From the NCBI RefSeq assembly GCF_003594885.1, contig NZ_QZEZ01000006.1, forward strand, positions 1 to 64,000: 64,000 bases of DNA, given 5' to 3'. A model generated the notes under the pieces. The model searched no databases. It had not been told where the DNA came from and saw only the letters and a program-made list of their open reading frames with translations. This document shows positions 1-16,868 of the stretch, in pieces. The position numbers and the translations under genes are program-made. This DNA is from Vallicoccus soli. GTDB taxonomy: Bacteria; Actinomycetota; Actinomycetes; Motilibacterales; Motilibacteraceae. The stretch's first letter is position 1; each line of letters starts with the position of its first letter.

Positions 1-68
1 CCCACACCGCACTCGACGGCCAACCCCCGATCAGCCGCGTCAACAACGTCTCGGGGCACTACAGCTAG
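1..68 (+). mobile_element. C-terminal end of an IS481-family transposase (cut by window edge)
   Basis: Frame 3 reads HTALDGQPPISRVNNVSGHYS and then stops at 66-68. This resembles the last residues of IS481-type DDE transposases, which typically end in a segment like H-x-ALGG-x-PPISR followed by NN-x-SG-x-Y. Only the tail is visible, so I cannot tell whether the element is intact. No clear terminal inverted repeat is visible in the next 100 bases. Its position beside a parB-less parA suggests an insertion or rearrangement here; that is inference. An IS3-type rve transposase is an alternative. Confidence 0.6.
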
Positions 69-162
69 CGCCAGGTTCTCCGTGTGCTGCCGGAGCGAGC
101 GCCGCTACCTGCCGTCGCTGGGCAGGGGCGGTAATGGTGGAGCCGCTGCGTTGGTCAGTACG

Positions 163-178
163 TGTTTCACGTGAAACG
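163..178. promoter_or_regulatory. parS centromere site 1
   Basis: TGTTTCACGTGAAACG matches the bacterial parS consensus TGTTTCACGTGAAACA at 15 of 16 positions, with a perfect 14-bp palindromic core. ParB nucleates on such sites near oriC for chromosome segregation. Confidence 0.95.
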
Positions 179-1309
179 AAGGTCACACCGCTCATATCGC
201 CGTCACACGACAGTTGAGCCGTCCGGCCGCCACGTCGGGGACGGGCCTCGCCCCGACCTGGGGAGCAGACGCGAACCTCGCCATCAAGCCCGCAACGCCC
301 ACCGGTCGCCGGGCACGACGGCCCGCCCGATGCCGCTGCACGCCGTCGACGCTGCAGCCCGTCGACGCTGCCGCGGTGCTCGAGCGTGGCGACGCGACGC
401 GCGCTGCGCGAGACCGTTCCGCGCCGGTGTGGACCTGAGGGAGTCAGCCGGACGCGCACGCCGGGGGCGCGTGCTCCGACGTCGCGGTCCGCCGCCCCCT
501 CGCGCAGGTGCGCGCCGCCTCGGGTTACGGGGACCGGCTGAGTACTTGTGGTCCGGGGTCCGAGGCGGCGGACCGGCTCGTCCTCAGACACCACCGCCAG
601 ACACCACCGCCTGCGCGCGACGACCGGGTGCGTGAGCGGTGAGCCCCTCGACGAGTGCGACGCCCCCGGACGCGTCGGCCTTGCGCCACACCCGACGCGG
701 CACGGCTGCAGCAAGCGCCGGCGTCATCGCGCCGAACCAGGCGTACCTCGGGGGCTCAGGACCACGGGTCGTCGCCTGCTGGCACTCCGGCACCAACGGC
801 GCTCGGGTGATGCCCGTCGCTCGCAGGGTGATGGGCGCGGCGCACCGCATCAGGTCGCGTGCGTGACGCGGGCGACGGACCGGGAGCGACAGTGCGCCGA
901 TGGCCGACCGGTGCGGCAGGCAGTCGCAGCGAAGCTCGCGGCAGTCCACTTGAGGGTCAGTACGTCCGTCGAAGCACGATGCGCGCGACACCTCCGCGCA
1001 GTGCCGGTCACTCGTGCGGCGCATCCGTAGCCGAAGCCCAGCTCGCCAGGAGCGAGGGCAGGAGGCCGAGCGAGGCCCCCTGGGCGCTACACCTACCCGC
1101 CGCTACGCGCTTGCCAGGGGTAGGCCTTCGCTGAGCCCTCGACATGGGGGCCTTTGAGGACCACGAGCACGGCGCCCGGGGCATCGCACCTCACGGAGGG
1201 GGTGACGCAGGAGCACGCCGCGGCACTTCAGCGCTGGGCAGGCGACGATGCCCACCTGCCGACGCTCTGTGGTCGCACCTCAAGCGGCCGCGCCTTGCCT
1301 CGAGAGGCC

Positions 1310-1325
1310 TGTTTCACGTGAAACG
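1310..1325. promoter_or_regulatory. parS centromere site 2
   Basis: TGTTTCACGTGAAACG again carries the perfect 14-bp core. It lies 155 bp beyond the parA stop codon. Confidence 0.95.
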
Positions 1326-1434
1326 GCGCGGCGGGGGCTCAGGAGCCACTCTGATGCTGCCGGGACCCTGCCTGCCCGCGCCGAGCAGACGCCCCATGAC
1401 CGGCCGCGCGAGCACCACCTGGGGCGCCGCCCCC

Positions 1435-1450
1435 CGTTTCACGTGAAACA
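1435..1450. promoter_or_regulatory. parS centromere site 3
   Basis: CGTTTCACGTGAAACA has the perfect core in the opposite orientation. It lies 15 bp beyond the parA stop codon and only 109 bp from site 2, so the two could act as one ParB-loading platform. Confidence 0.95.
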
Positions 1451-1464
1451 GGGCCCCTTCGGGA

Positions 1465-2757
1465 CTACCTCGACGCCGGTCGACCGGCCAGTTCCCGCGC
1501 GACCTCGAGGTAGGACAGGGCTCCGCTGCTTGCGGGGTCGTACGTCATGACCGTCTGCCCGTAGCTGGGCGCCTCGCTGACGCGCACGGACCGGGGGACC
1601 GCAGTCTTCAGCACGAGCGTCGGGAAGTGCTCGCGGACCTCGTCGGCCACCTGCGCCGCGAGGCGGGTGCGGCCGTCGTACATCGTGAGCAGCATCGTGG
1701 AGACGTGTAGCTCCGGATTGAGGTGCTGCTTGATGAGGTCGATGTTGCGCCAGAGCTGCCCGAGGCCCTCCAGCGCGTAGTACTCGCACTGGATCGGCAC
1801 CAGCACCTCGTGCGCGGCGACCAGGGCGTTGACGGTGAGGAGGCCGAGGCTGGGCGGGCAGTCGATGAGCACGAAGTCCAGCCGGGGCTCACCGCGGGCG
1901 GCGCGCTCCTTCGCGTACGCGGCCACTGCGCGCTGCAGCCGCGACTCGCGCGCGACGACCGAGACGAGCTCGATCTCCGCGCCGGCCAGGTCGATCGTCG
2001 CGGGCGCGCAGAGGAGACCGGGGATGCCCTCGACCGGCTGCACGACCTCGGCGAGCGGACGCCCTTCGATGAGGACGTCGTAGACGCTCGGCACGTCCGC
2101 GTGGTGGTCGATGCTCAGGGCGGTCGAGGCGTTGCCCTGCGGGTCGACGTCGAGCACCAGCACGTGGAGCCCGTGCAACGCGAGGGCGGCCGCGATGTTC
2201 ACCACCGTCGTCGTCTTGCCGACCCCACCCTTCTGGTTGGCCACCGCGAGCAACCGGGTCTCCCGCGGCGGCTCGAGGCTCCCCCGCAGCCCACCGCCGA
2301 GGACCCGGACGGCCGTGGCCGCAGCCGCCGCGATCGGCGGGTCGACCGGATCCTGCGCGGCTGGTGGGACGTCGTCAGCCGTGAGCGCGGCGCGGAGCGC
2401 GCCGGGCTCGCCCCCGTCGGGCGGTCGGGGTGCGGTGGCCGCGGCGCTCGCTGCAGCGGTGACCGGGTCGTCGGCGACCACCCGGGCCGGCTCCTCGGTC
2501 CCGGGCGCCATGGGCGGTTGCGACGGCAGGGGCGACTCGTCCACGGGACCCTCCGGGGCTTCGCGCTCAGGGGCGGCCGGCGACGAGCCGTCGCCCTTCG
2601 TCCAGTCGTCCCGGATCCCCGTCACGGCGGTGCCGGGCTCGGCGGAGGCAGTGGTCGCGCGGGGGCCTCCGGGCCAGCCGAGGCCTGTCGGACGACCGAC
2701 CGTGCTGGTAGCACCAGGTCCCTCCGGCCAGCCGAGGCCCGTCGTCCGCACCGCCAC
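1465..2757 (-). CDS. parA: ParA/Soj chromosome-partitioning ATPase
   Basis: Deviant Walker-A ATPase that positions ParB-parS complexes during chromosome segregation. The ATPase core begins near residue 165 with LLAVANQKGGVGKTTT (signature lysine KGGVGK), followed by DVDPQGNAS and FVLIDCPPSLGLL. The core is full length and ends in a conserved Soj-type tail. The first 160 residues are an unusual Pro/Ala/Gly-rich extension that includes a duplicated TGLGWP-x-GP segment. The true start could be internal, for example the ATG at 2509-2511, giving 348 residues. It lies downstream of rsmG in the usual leftward operon, but parB does not follow; three parS sites do. Confidence 0.95.
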   Translation of the reverse strand: MAVRTTGLGWPEGPGATSTVGRPTGLGWPGGPRATTASAEPGTAVTGIRDDWTKGDGSSPAAPEREAPEGPVDESPLPSQPPMAPGTEEPARVVADDPVTAAASAAATAPRPPDGGEPGALRAALTADDVPPAAQDPVDPPIAAAAATAVRVLGGGLRGSLEPPRETRLLAVANQKGGVGKTTTVVNIAAALALHGLHVLVLDVDPQGNASTALSIDHHADVPSVYDVLIEGRPLAEVVQPVEGIPGLLCAPATIDLAGAEIELVSVVARESRLQRAVAAYAKERAARGEPRLDFVLIDCPPSLGLLTVNALVAAHEVLVPIQCEYYALEGLGQLWRNIDLIKQHLNPELHVSTMLLTMYDGRTRLAAQVADEVREHFPTLVLKTAVPRSVRVSEAPSYGQTVMTYDPASSGALSYLEVARELAGRPASR

Positions 2758-2835
2758 CGTGCTCCTCCTCCTCGTACCGTCCCCGCGCCGTCCCCGCGCC
2801 GTCCCCGCTGCCGGTCGCCGGGCAGGGCGCCGGCG

Positions 2836-3561
2836 TCAGCGGGCCCGCGGGGGGCGCCGCGGGCGCGAGCCCGGCGATCGTCCCACCCGCGGTCCACGGG
2901 CCCCCGGTCGGCCCGGCCCCCGACGGGGCGGCGGTCCGGGCACCAGGCGGACCACCTCGGTGGACGCCTCCGGCTCCGGCGACGGAGCGTCCACGACCTC
3001 GACCTCTTGCACACCCAGGGCGGCGAGCGCCGCCGCGTGCTCCTCGACCTCCTGGCGCGCGCGGGCCCCCTTGAGCGCCAGGACGACGCCCTCCTCCCCG
3101 ACGAGGGGCAAGGACCACGCGGCGAGGCGGTCGAGGGGCGCGACCGCGCGGGAGGTGACGACGTCGTACCGCGCCGTGTGCTGCTCGGCGCGCCCGCGGA
3201 CCACCCGCGCGTTGCGCAGCCCGAGGTCGGCGACGACCTCCTCGAGGAAGGTCGCCCGGCGCAGCAGCGGCTCCAGCAGGACCACGAAGCAGTCCTCGCG
3301 CTGGGCCGCCAGGACCACCCCCGGCAGCCCCGCCCCGGACCCCACGTCGCAGACCGACGCCCCGGTCACCACGAGGTCCGCGAGACCGGCGCAGTTCAGC
3401 AGGTGCCGCGGCCAGAGGCGCTCGGCCTCCCGCGGCCCCAGCAGCCCGCGCTCGATGCCGGCCCCGGCGAGCCACCCCGCGTACCGCTCGAGCAGGGGCA
3501 GCCGGTCCCCGAACACCTCACCTGCGGCGGGTGGCGGTGCGGCGCCGTCCCCGGGTGCCAC
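2836..3561 (-). CDS. rsmG: 16S rRNA (guanine-N7) methyltransferase RsmG
   Basis: SAM-dependent methyltransferase that modifies G527 of 16S rRNA. It has the family N-terminus (LLERYAGWLAGAGIERGLLGPRE), the WPRHLLNCAGL block, the SAM-binding motif VCDVGSGAGLPG near residue 78, and the downstream VTSRAVAPLDRL motif. The catalytic body ends near residue 205, followed by about 35 Pro/Arg/Gly-rich residues that look disordered. GTG start, in the position between jag and parA expected of actinobacteria. Loss-of-function changes in this family give low-level streptomycin resistance. Confidence 0.95.
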   Translation of the reverse strand: MAPGDGAAPPPAAGEVFGDRLPLLERYAGWLAGAGIERGLLGPREAERLWPRHLLNCAGLADLVVTGASVCDVGSGAGLPGVVLAAQREDCFVVLLEPLLRRATFLEEVVADLGLRNARVVRGRAEQHTARYDVVTSRAVAPLDRLAAWSLPLVGEEGVVLALKGARARQEVEEHAAALAALGVQEVEVVDAPSPEPEASTEVVRLVPGPPPRRGPGRPGARGPRVGRSPGSRPRRPPRAR

Positions 3562-3569
3562 GCCGCTGC

Positions 3570-4094
3570 TCAGGACGGGAGCACGACGACGCGCCGCTGC
3601 GGCTCCTCGCCCTCGGACTCGCTGGTGAGGCCCGCGGCGGCGACCGCGTCGTGGACGATCTTGCGCTCGAACGGCGACATGGGCTCGAGCACGAGACGCT
3701 GCCCGCTCGTGCGCACCTCCTCCGCGGCCCGCCGCCCCCGCTCGGTGAGCTCGGTCCGGCGCGCCGCGCGGTGCCCGGCGATGTCGAGCATCAGGCGGCT
3801 GCGCTCCCCGGTCTGCGCCAGCACCGCCAGCCGAGTCAGCTCCTGCAGCGCCTCCAGGACCTCACCGTCGCGACCGACGAGGTGGCGCAGGTCGCCGCCG
3901 ACGACGCTGACCGCAGCCCGCCCGCCCTCGACGTCCATGTCGATGTCGCCGTCCAGGTCGGCGATGTCGAGCAGGCCCTCCAGGTAGTCGGCCGCCACGT
4001 CGCCCTCGCGCTCGAGGCGCGCGGGGTCGTGGCGGCTGGTGCGGGCGGGGGCCTCGTCGCTCGCGCCGGTGCTCAGCGGGGCCGGGTCCGTCAC
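3570..4094 (-). CDS. jag: Jag/KhpB-family RNA-binding protein (KH-R3H)
   Basis: 174-residue RNA-binding protein of the Jag/KhpB family. The central KH-like region has the GRDGEVLEALQELTRLAV motif around residues 74-92. The C-terminal R3H domain runs from about 105 and contains LEPMSPFERKIVHDAVA, ending in the usual R-R-V-V-V tail. The short acidic N-terminus lacks the Jag_N domain, as usual in actinobacteria. It sits between yidC and rsmG, 8 nt upstream of rsmG. GTG start with AGGAG about 7 nt upstream. Members of the family are linked to envelope biogenesis and post-transcriptional control. Confidence 0.93.
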   Translation of the reverse strand: MTDPAPLSTGASDEAPARTSRHDPARLEREGDVAADYLEGLLDIADLDGDIDMDVEGGRAAVSVVGGDLRHLVGRDGEVLEALQELTRLAVLAQTGERSRLMLDIAGHRAARRTELTERGRRAAEEVRTSGQRLVLEPMSPFERKIVHDAVAAAGLTSESEGEEPQRRVVVLPS

Positions 4095-4261
4095 GGGTGT
4101 CTCCTCGGGTCGTCCGGAGCGGTGGTCCGGGGCCGGTGGTGGTCCGGAGCCGGGCTCCGGTGGTCAGGGGTGCAGCACGACGAGGCGGGCTCGGCGCGCG
4201 GTGCGCGGGCGGGTCCGGCGGACCGCGGACCGAACCGCCCGGGGGCGCGGGGGTCGGGCGC

Positions 4262-5263
4262 TCAGCGCCCCTTGGTGCGCGGGCCCGAGGGCGCCTTGCG
4301 GGCCCCGCCGGGCTGCCGCTTGCCCTTGGTGGTGCGGCGCGGCTGCACGCGCTGGCCCCGCTGGACCTGCCCCGCGTCGGGGGCGCTGCCCGCGTCCGCA
4401 GCCGTCGTCGTGCCGGACCCCGTGGGCACGACGGCCGCGCCGGTGCCGGCCGCGCCGGAGCGCTTCGCCTTGCGCTCGTTGAACCGCTGCTCGGCGAGCG
4501 AGCCGGGCGCCGGCATCCGCGCGATGACGTACAGCTGCTGGAACATGGACCAGATGTTCGTGGTCGTCCAGTAGATGAGCACGCCGATCGGGAAGTTGAT
4601 GCCCGTGACGAGGAAGATCGCCGGGAAGAGGTAGAGCAGGATCTTCTGCTGCTGCGCGAACGGGCCCTCGAGCGAGGCCGCCGGCATGTTCTTCGTCATG
4701 AGCTGGCGCTGCGTGAAGAACATCGCCGCGGACATGAGGACGATGAGGACCGCCGCGACCACCTGCGTGGACGTGCCGTCGGCGCGCAGGAACGTGTCGG
4801 AGATCTGGGCGCCGAAGATCGTCGCGTCCGCCGCGGAGTCCACGAGGTCCTGCGTCATCGCGCCCAGCGCGTTGTCGTTCGCCACGCCGTTGAGGACGCG
4901 GAAGAGCGCGAAGAAGATCGGGGCCTGGAGCAGGATCGGCAGGCAGCTCGCGAGGGGGTTCGTGCCCGTCTCGCGGTAGAGCTTGAGCATCTCCTGGCTC
5001 TGCCGCTCGCGGTCGTTCTTGTACTTCTGCTGCAGCTCCTTGATCTTCGGCTGCAGCAGCTGCATCCCGCGCTGCGACCGGATCTGCTTGACGAAGAGCG
5101 GGATGAGCAGGATCCGGATGACGATGACGAGCCCGACGATCGACAGCGTCCACGACGCACCGCCCGCGGGGTCGAGCCCCAGGGCCGTGAAGAGGCTGTG
5201 GAACTGGACCATGATCCACGAGACGGCCCACTCCAGCGGGCCGAGGAAGGTGGATATGGACAC
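4262..5263 (-). CDS. yidC: Membrane protein insertase YidC/Oxa1
   Basis: Insertase for inner-membrane proteins, acting alone or with SecYEG. The sequence has the Oxa1 hallmarks: an N-terminal segment (SWTLSIVGLVIVIRILLIPLFVKQ) with the conserved arginine of the hydrophilic groove, then the cytosolic coiled hairpin QPKIKELQQKYKNDRERQ, GTNPLASCLPILLQAPIFFALF, and two late membrane helices (LLYLFPAIFLVTGINFPIGVLIYW). The basic C-terminal tail (residues about 255-333, rich in Arg, Lys and Gly) could contact ribosomes. There is no large periplasmic P1 domain, as is normal for Gram-positives. GTG start, 1 nt after the yidD stop. Confidence 0.97.
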   Translation of the reverse strand: MSISTFLGPLEWAVSWIMVQFHSLFTALGLDPAGGASWTLSIVGLVIVIRILLIPLFVKQIRSQRGMQLLQPKIKELQQKYKNDRERQSQEMLKLYRETGTNPLASCLPILLQAPIFFALFRVLNGVANDNALGAMTQDLVDSAADATIFGAQISDTFLRADGTSTQVVAAVLIVLMSAAMFFTQRQLMTKNMPAASLEGPFAQQQKILLYLFPAIFLVTGINFPIGVLIYWTTTNIWSMFQQLYVIARMPAPGSLAEQRFNERKAKRSGAAGTGAAVVPTGSGTTTAADAGSAPDAGQVQRGQRVQPRRTTKGKRQPGGARKAPSGPRTKGR

Positions 5264-5264
5264 G

Positions 5265-5612
5265 TCAGGCTCCCTGGGTGGGGTGGGCGGCGGTCGGTCC
5301 GGCCGCGGTCGGGCTGCGACGGGGGCTCCGCCGCGGGGGGACGGGGTCGACGCCCCCAGGGTTCCACGGGTGGCAGCGCAGCAGGCGCCGGACCGTGAGC
5401 CAGGTGCCGCGCAGCGCGCCGTGCACCCGCACGGCCTCGAACCCGTAGCACGAGCACGAGGGGTAGAAGCGGCAGACCGGACCGAGCAGCGGCGAGACCG
5501 CCAGCTGGTACGCGCGGATGGCCGCGAGCAGCAGCAGCTGCAGCGGGGAGCGGACCCCGGAGGCGAGGACGCTGCGCAGCGGCTCGCGGCCCGGGGGCGG
5601 CGCGCTCGTCAT
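5265..5612 (-). CDS. yidD: Membrane protein insertion efficiency factor YidD
   Basis: Small amphipathic protein thought to assist YidC. It carries the family core [30 protein letters not shown], including the CRFxPSCSxY motif, and the later [11 protein letters not shown] motif. At 115 residues it is slightly longer than the usual 70-90 because of a Pro/Arg-rich tail. Its ATG overlaps the rnpA stop as ATGA, which suggests translational coupling. Confidence 0.95.
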   Translation of the reverse strand: MTSAPPPGREPLRSVLASGVRSPLQLLLLAAIRAYQLAVSPLLGPVCRFYPSCSCYGFEAVRVHGALRGTWLTVRRLLRCHPWNPGGVDPVPPRRSPRRSPTAAGPTAAHPTQGA

Positions 5613-5980
5613 CGCGGGTGCGCCGCCCCGCGCCGCGGGCCCGCGAGCACCCGCTCCAGGGCGGCCGCGAGGTCCGCGCGCAGCACGGCGTAGGGGGCGC
5701 GGGCGGCGCCCGGCTGGGCGCGCACCACGACGCGCGCCCCCGCCGGGACCCCCGCGAGCAGCTCGCGCAGCGCGTGGCGCAGGCGGCGCTTGACGAGGTT
5801 CCGCTCGACGGCCCCGCCCACCGCCCGGCTCACGACGACACCGACCAGCGGACCCCTGGCCCCCGCCTCGTCGTCCGCCGCGGGGGCCGGCGCCAGGTGC
5901 ACCACGACGCTCCCGCGCGTCGCCCGCGCCGAGCGCGGACCGCGCCTTACGGTGGCGGCGAAGTCCGCGGGACGGCGCAT
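5609..5980 (-). CDS. rnpA: Ribonuclease P protein component
   Basis: Protein subunit of RNase P, which works with the M1-type RNA to mature tRNA 5' ends. 123 residues from the ATG at 5978-5980. The N-terminus [14 protein letters not shown] is the typical start. The RNR motif region reads [17 protein letters not shown], with the conserved arginines that bind P RNA. A much longer open frame runs upstream but has no family similarity and passes through rpmH, so the internal ATG is preferred. It lies between rpmH and yidD as in nearly all bacteria. Confidence 0.95.
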   Translation of the reverse strand: MRRPADFAATVRRGPRSARATRGSVVVHLAPAPAADDEAGARGPLVGVVVSRAVGGAVERNLVKRRLRHALRELLAGVPAGARVVVRAQPGAARAPYAVLRADLAAALERVLAGPRRGAAHPR

Positions 5981-6021
5981 GCGGGCGCCGGCGGGGAGCA
6001 CCCTGGGACCGGTCCTCGGTC

Positions 6022-6159
6022 TCAGGCGGAGAGGCTGGCGCGGCCCTTGCGGCGGCGCGCGGCGAGGATGGCGCGGCCGGCGCGCGTGCGCATCCGCAGC
6101 CGGAAGCCGTGGGTCTTGGACCGGCGGCGGTTGTTCGGCTGGAAGGTGCGCTTGCTCAC
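6022..6159 (-). CDS. rpmH: 50S ribosomal protein L34
   Basis: 45-residue ribosomal protein, nearly invariant: [18 protein letters not shown], then [22 protein letters not shown]. Start is GTG at 6157-6159, with AGGAG about 7 nt upstream. First gene of the leftward rpmH-rnpA-yidD-yidC-jag-rsmG-parA cluster. Confidence 0.97.
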   Translation of the reverse strand: MSKRTFQPNNRRRSKTHGFRLRMRTRAGRAILAARRRKGRASLSA

Positions 6160-6292
6160 GAGGTGCTCCTGGAGTGCGGGTCGAGTGCTGTGGCGGTCCG
6201 CCACGGGGTCGCACCGCCTCGCGGCGGCGGGCCCGACGCGGGGTCCCACCCGCACCGCAGTGCAGGCCGGTCGCGCAGCGCCAGACCGGTCT

Positions 6293-6321
6293 ACGGTACG
6301 GGCCGCTCCGAGGGGGGTCAA
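6293..6321 (-). promoter_or_regulatory. Probable rpmH operon promoter
   Basis: On the minus strand TTGACC (6316-6321) and TACCGT (6293-6298) are separated by 17 bp and resemble housekeeping sigma -35/-10 boxes. They leave a leader of about 130 nt before rpmH. Confidence 0.6.
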
Positions 6322-6484
6322 ACGGCGCACCCCTCCGCGCCCGGCCGGCACCCGGGCCGGGCCGGGCCGGGCTCCGCAGGGGGCCGCACCGGCCGCCCGC
6401 CTGCTGCGCACCACGGCGCACCGCCGGCGCACCGCCGGCGCACCGGGTGCCGCGCGGGCCCCCCACCACGGGCCCGCCGGGCGC

Positions 6485-6514
6485 TTGTCGGGCACCCCGC
6501 GGCCTTGCTAGCGT
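6485..6514 (+). promoter_or_regulatory. Candidate dnaA promoter P1
   Basis: TTGTCG (6485-6490) and TAGCGT (6509-6514) are spaced by 18 bp, upstream of dnaA. A second -10-like TAGGGT at 6582-6587 could be another start. The rest of the 6160-6707 intergenic region is GC-rich, with a direct GCGCACCGCCG-type repeat around 6416-6442 and no gene. Confidence 0.45.
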
Positions 6515-6608
6515 CCCCCGTCGTCGCCCGGCCCGACGGACCGGGAAGGCCCGTCCCCGACCGGCGGGCGCCGCCGGCGGCTAGGGTTCGCGTCGTGCGT
6601 CCCCAGGA

Positions 6609-6629
6609 TGTGGACATCCCTGTGGACCG
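6609..6629. promoter_or_regulatory. Two degenerate DnaA boxes upstream of dnaA
   Basis: TGTGGACAT (6609-6617) and TGTGGACCG (6621-6629) match the actinobacterial DnaA box TGTGGACAA at 8 and 7 of 9 positions. They sit 12 bp apart just before dnaA, where DnaA autoregulation is common. Confidence 0.5.
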
Positions 6630-6707
6630 GGCGCACGCCCGGGCGCACGGCACTGGCCGGCGACCGGGCTCCGGGGCAGGCGGACGGCGCACGGCGAGGG
6701 GGACGGC

Positions 6708-8336
6708 ATGGCCGACGAGGGCGCCGTACCCGACCTCGGCGGCATCTGGACCCGCGCCCTCACCGGCGAGGACGACGTCCTCACGACGCAGCAGCGCGCC
6801 TTCCTGCGGCTGACCCGCCCGCTGGGCCTCATCGACGACACCGCCCTGGTGGCCGCGCCCAACGACTTCGTCAAGAACAAGCTCGAGCAGGACCTGCGCC
6901 CCGTCGTCACCGACTGGCTGAGCCGCGAGATCGGCCGTGAGCTGCGCCTGGCCGTCACGGTGGACAGCTCGCTCGACCTCGACGCGGCCCCGCGCCCCGA
7001 GCAGCCGGCGGACGGGCGCGCGGAGACCGCGCCCCCGGCGCCCCCGGTGCCCCCGGTGCCCCAGACCCCCGCGCCGCCGGAGCCCCGGACCGCCGCGCCG
7101 GCCCCCGCGGAGCCGGGCCCGTCCCCCGCGACGGCGTCCCACGACCTCGACGGGCCGGGTGCCGGGCCGGCGCCCCGGCACGCGGTAGCGGCGCCGTACG
7201 GGGGTGGCACCCCGGTCGCGGCGCCGGTCGCCGAGGCCTGGGACCCGCGGCCCCTGCGCCCGGGCACCGGACGCGAGCCGGGACGCACCGACGGCGAGCC
7301 GACCCGCCTCAACCCGAAGTACCTCTTCGAGACCTTCGTCATCGGCGCGAGCAACCGCTTCGCCCACGCCGCGGCGGTGGCGGTGGCCGAGGCGCCGGCG
7401 AAGGCGTACAACCCGCTGTTCATCTACGGCGGCTCGGGCCTGGGCAAGACGCACCTGCTGCACGCCATCGGGCACTACGCCCAGAACCTCTTCGGCGCGG
7501 TCAAGGTGCGCTACGTGAGCTCGGAGGAGTTCACGAACGACTTCATCAACTCCATCCGCGACGGCAAGGCGGAGTACTTCCGCCGGCGCTACCGCGACGT
7601 CGACATCCTCCTCGTGGACGACATCCAGTTCCTCGAGAACAAGGAGCAGACGCAGGAGGAGTTCTTCCACACCTTCAACACGCTCCACAACGCCAACAAG
7701 CAGATCGTCATCTCCAGCGACCGGCCGCCGCAGCAGCTCGTCACGCTGGAGGACCGGCTGCGCAACCGGTTCCAGTGGGGCCTGACGACCGACGTCCAGC
7801 CCCCGGAGCTCGAGACGCGGATCGCGATCCTGCGCAAGAAGGCCGCCCAGGACGGGCTCGACGCCCCTCCCGAGGTGCTGGAGTTCATCGCGAGCAAGAT
7901 CGCGACGAACATCCGCGAGCTCGAGGGCGCGCTCATCCGGGTCACGGCGTTCGCGAGCCTCAACCGGCAGAGCGTGGACCTGGCCCTGGCCGAGATCGTC
8001 CTCAAGGACCTCATCCCGGACGACTCGGGCCCGGAGATCACCGCGGCCACGATCATGGCGCAGACGGCGGCGTACTTCAGCCTGTCCATGGAGGACCTCT
8101 GCGGGTCCTCCCGCTCCCGGCAGCTGGTGCAGGCCCGGCAGATCGCCATGTACCTCTGCCGCGAGCTGACGTCGCTGTCGCTGCCGAAGATCGGCCAGCA
8201 GTTCGGCGGGCGCGACCACACGACCGTCATGCACGCGGACAAGAAGATCCGCCAGCAGCTCGGCGAGAAGCGCTCGACGTACAACCAGGTCACCGAGCTG
8301 ACCAACCGGATCAAGTCGCAGGCCCGGCAGTCGTGA
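6708..8336 (+). CDS. dnaA: Chromosomal replication initiator protein DnaA
   Basis: AAA+ initiator that binds DnaA boxes, melts oriC and loads DnaB. Domain I is residues 1-85. Domain II (about 90-190) is a long Pro/Ala-rich linker, as in other high-GC actinobacteria. Domain III has the Walker A motif GGSGLGKT (about 241-248), Walker [10 protein letters not shown] and sensor ISSDRPP. Domain IV ends with the DNA-binding signature [15 protein letters not shown]. Total 542 residues, within the actinobacterial range. ATG start; transcription diverges from rpmH. Confidence 0.98.
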   Translation: MADEGAVPDLGGIWTRALTGEDDVLTTQQRAFLRLTRPLGLIDDTALVAAPNDFVKNKLEQDLRPVVTDWLSREIGRELRLAVTVDSSLDLDAAPRPEQPADGRAETAPPAPPVPPVPQTPAPPEPRTAAPAPAEPGPSPATASHDLDGPGAGPAPRHAVAAPYGGGTPVAAPVAEAWDPRPLRPGTGREPGRTDGEPTRLNPKYLFETFVIGASNRFAHAAAVAVAEAPAKAYNPLFIYGGSGLGKTHLLHAIGHYAQNLFGAVKVRYVSSEEFTNDFINSIRDGKAEYFRRRYRDVDILLVDDIQFLENKEQTQEEFFHTFNTLHNANKQIVISSDRPPQQLVTLEDRLRNRFQWGLTTDVQPPELETRIAILRKKAAQDGLDAPPEVLEFIASKIATNIRELEGALIRVTAFASLNRQSVDLALAEIVLKDLIPDDSGPEITAATIMAQTAAYFSLSMEDLCGSSRSRQLVQARQIAMYLCRELTSLSLPKIGQQFGGRDHTTVMHADKKIRQQLGEKRSTYNQVTELTNRIKSQARQS

Positions 8337-8721
8337 CCCCCGGCACCCCCTCGACGGCCCCCGCACCCCGCCCACACCCTGGGGACAACCTTGTGGACCT
8401 CCCCGGCGCGGCGGGGGACGCGGCGGTGGACGGGCGGGACGGCCGGCGCTCGTGCACAGGCACCGGTGCCGCCGCCCCCACCCGCTGCACAGCCGCCGGG
8501 GACGCGCATCGGCTCGCTGACCTGCGGCGACGTGCTCCGTCCCCAGGATCCACGGCCCCTAGGACCACGTCCTCACGGATCTGCCAGGGGGAGCTCAAGG
8601 CCCGTTCCAGGGGACCTGGGGACGTGTGGACGGCGGACCAGGGGCGCAGGACCGCTCGCAGGACCCAGACCCCGACCCAGACCCCGACCCAGATCGACCG
8701 ACGTGCAGGAGGCGGTGACCG
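8337..8721. other. Putative oriC (dnaA-dnaN intergenic region)
   Basis: The 385-bp gap between dnaA and dnaN is the standard oriC position in this phylum. DnaA-box-like sequences are present but degenerate: TGGGGACAA (8380-8388), TGTGGACCT (8392-8400) and TGTGGACGG (8625-8633). I see no perfect TTGTCCACA or TTATCCACA box and no obvious AT-rich unwinding element, which is unusual. The assignment rests on position rather than motif density. Confidence 0.6.
8662..8693. repeat. 12-bp tandem repeat upstream of dnaN
   Basis: GACCCAGACCCC is repeated in tandem 2.7 times between the last DnaA-box-like sequence and dnaN. Confidence 0.85.
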
Positions 8722-14077
<5,356 letters not shown>

Positions 14078-14150
14078 GGCAGGGCCCGCCGCGACCGCGG
14101 CCGACGCCGACGAGCGCGCCGAGCGCTGAGCAACGAGCTGGGAGGACCCT

Positions 14151-16864
<2,714 letters not shown>

Positions 16865-16868
<4 letters not shown>

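Larger units (their letters stand above)
69..1464. other. 1.4-kb gene-poor region with three parS sites, between transposase tail and parA
   Basis: No open frame here has the strong third-position GC bias or any recognisable motif of its neighbours; the translations are Arg/Ala/Pro-rich in every frame. ParB, normally directly downstream of parA, is not recognisable on either strand: no GERR-type box and no ParB helix-turn-helix. The only clear functional elements are three parS palindromes. The stretch may be a decayed or inserted segment, with parB displaced to the left of the window. Confidence 0.6.

Noticed and set aside
69-1464. A hidden parB gene or its remnant
   Set aside because: No frame on either strand shows the ParB CTPase GERR-type box or helix-turn-helix, and codon bias is non-coding.
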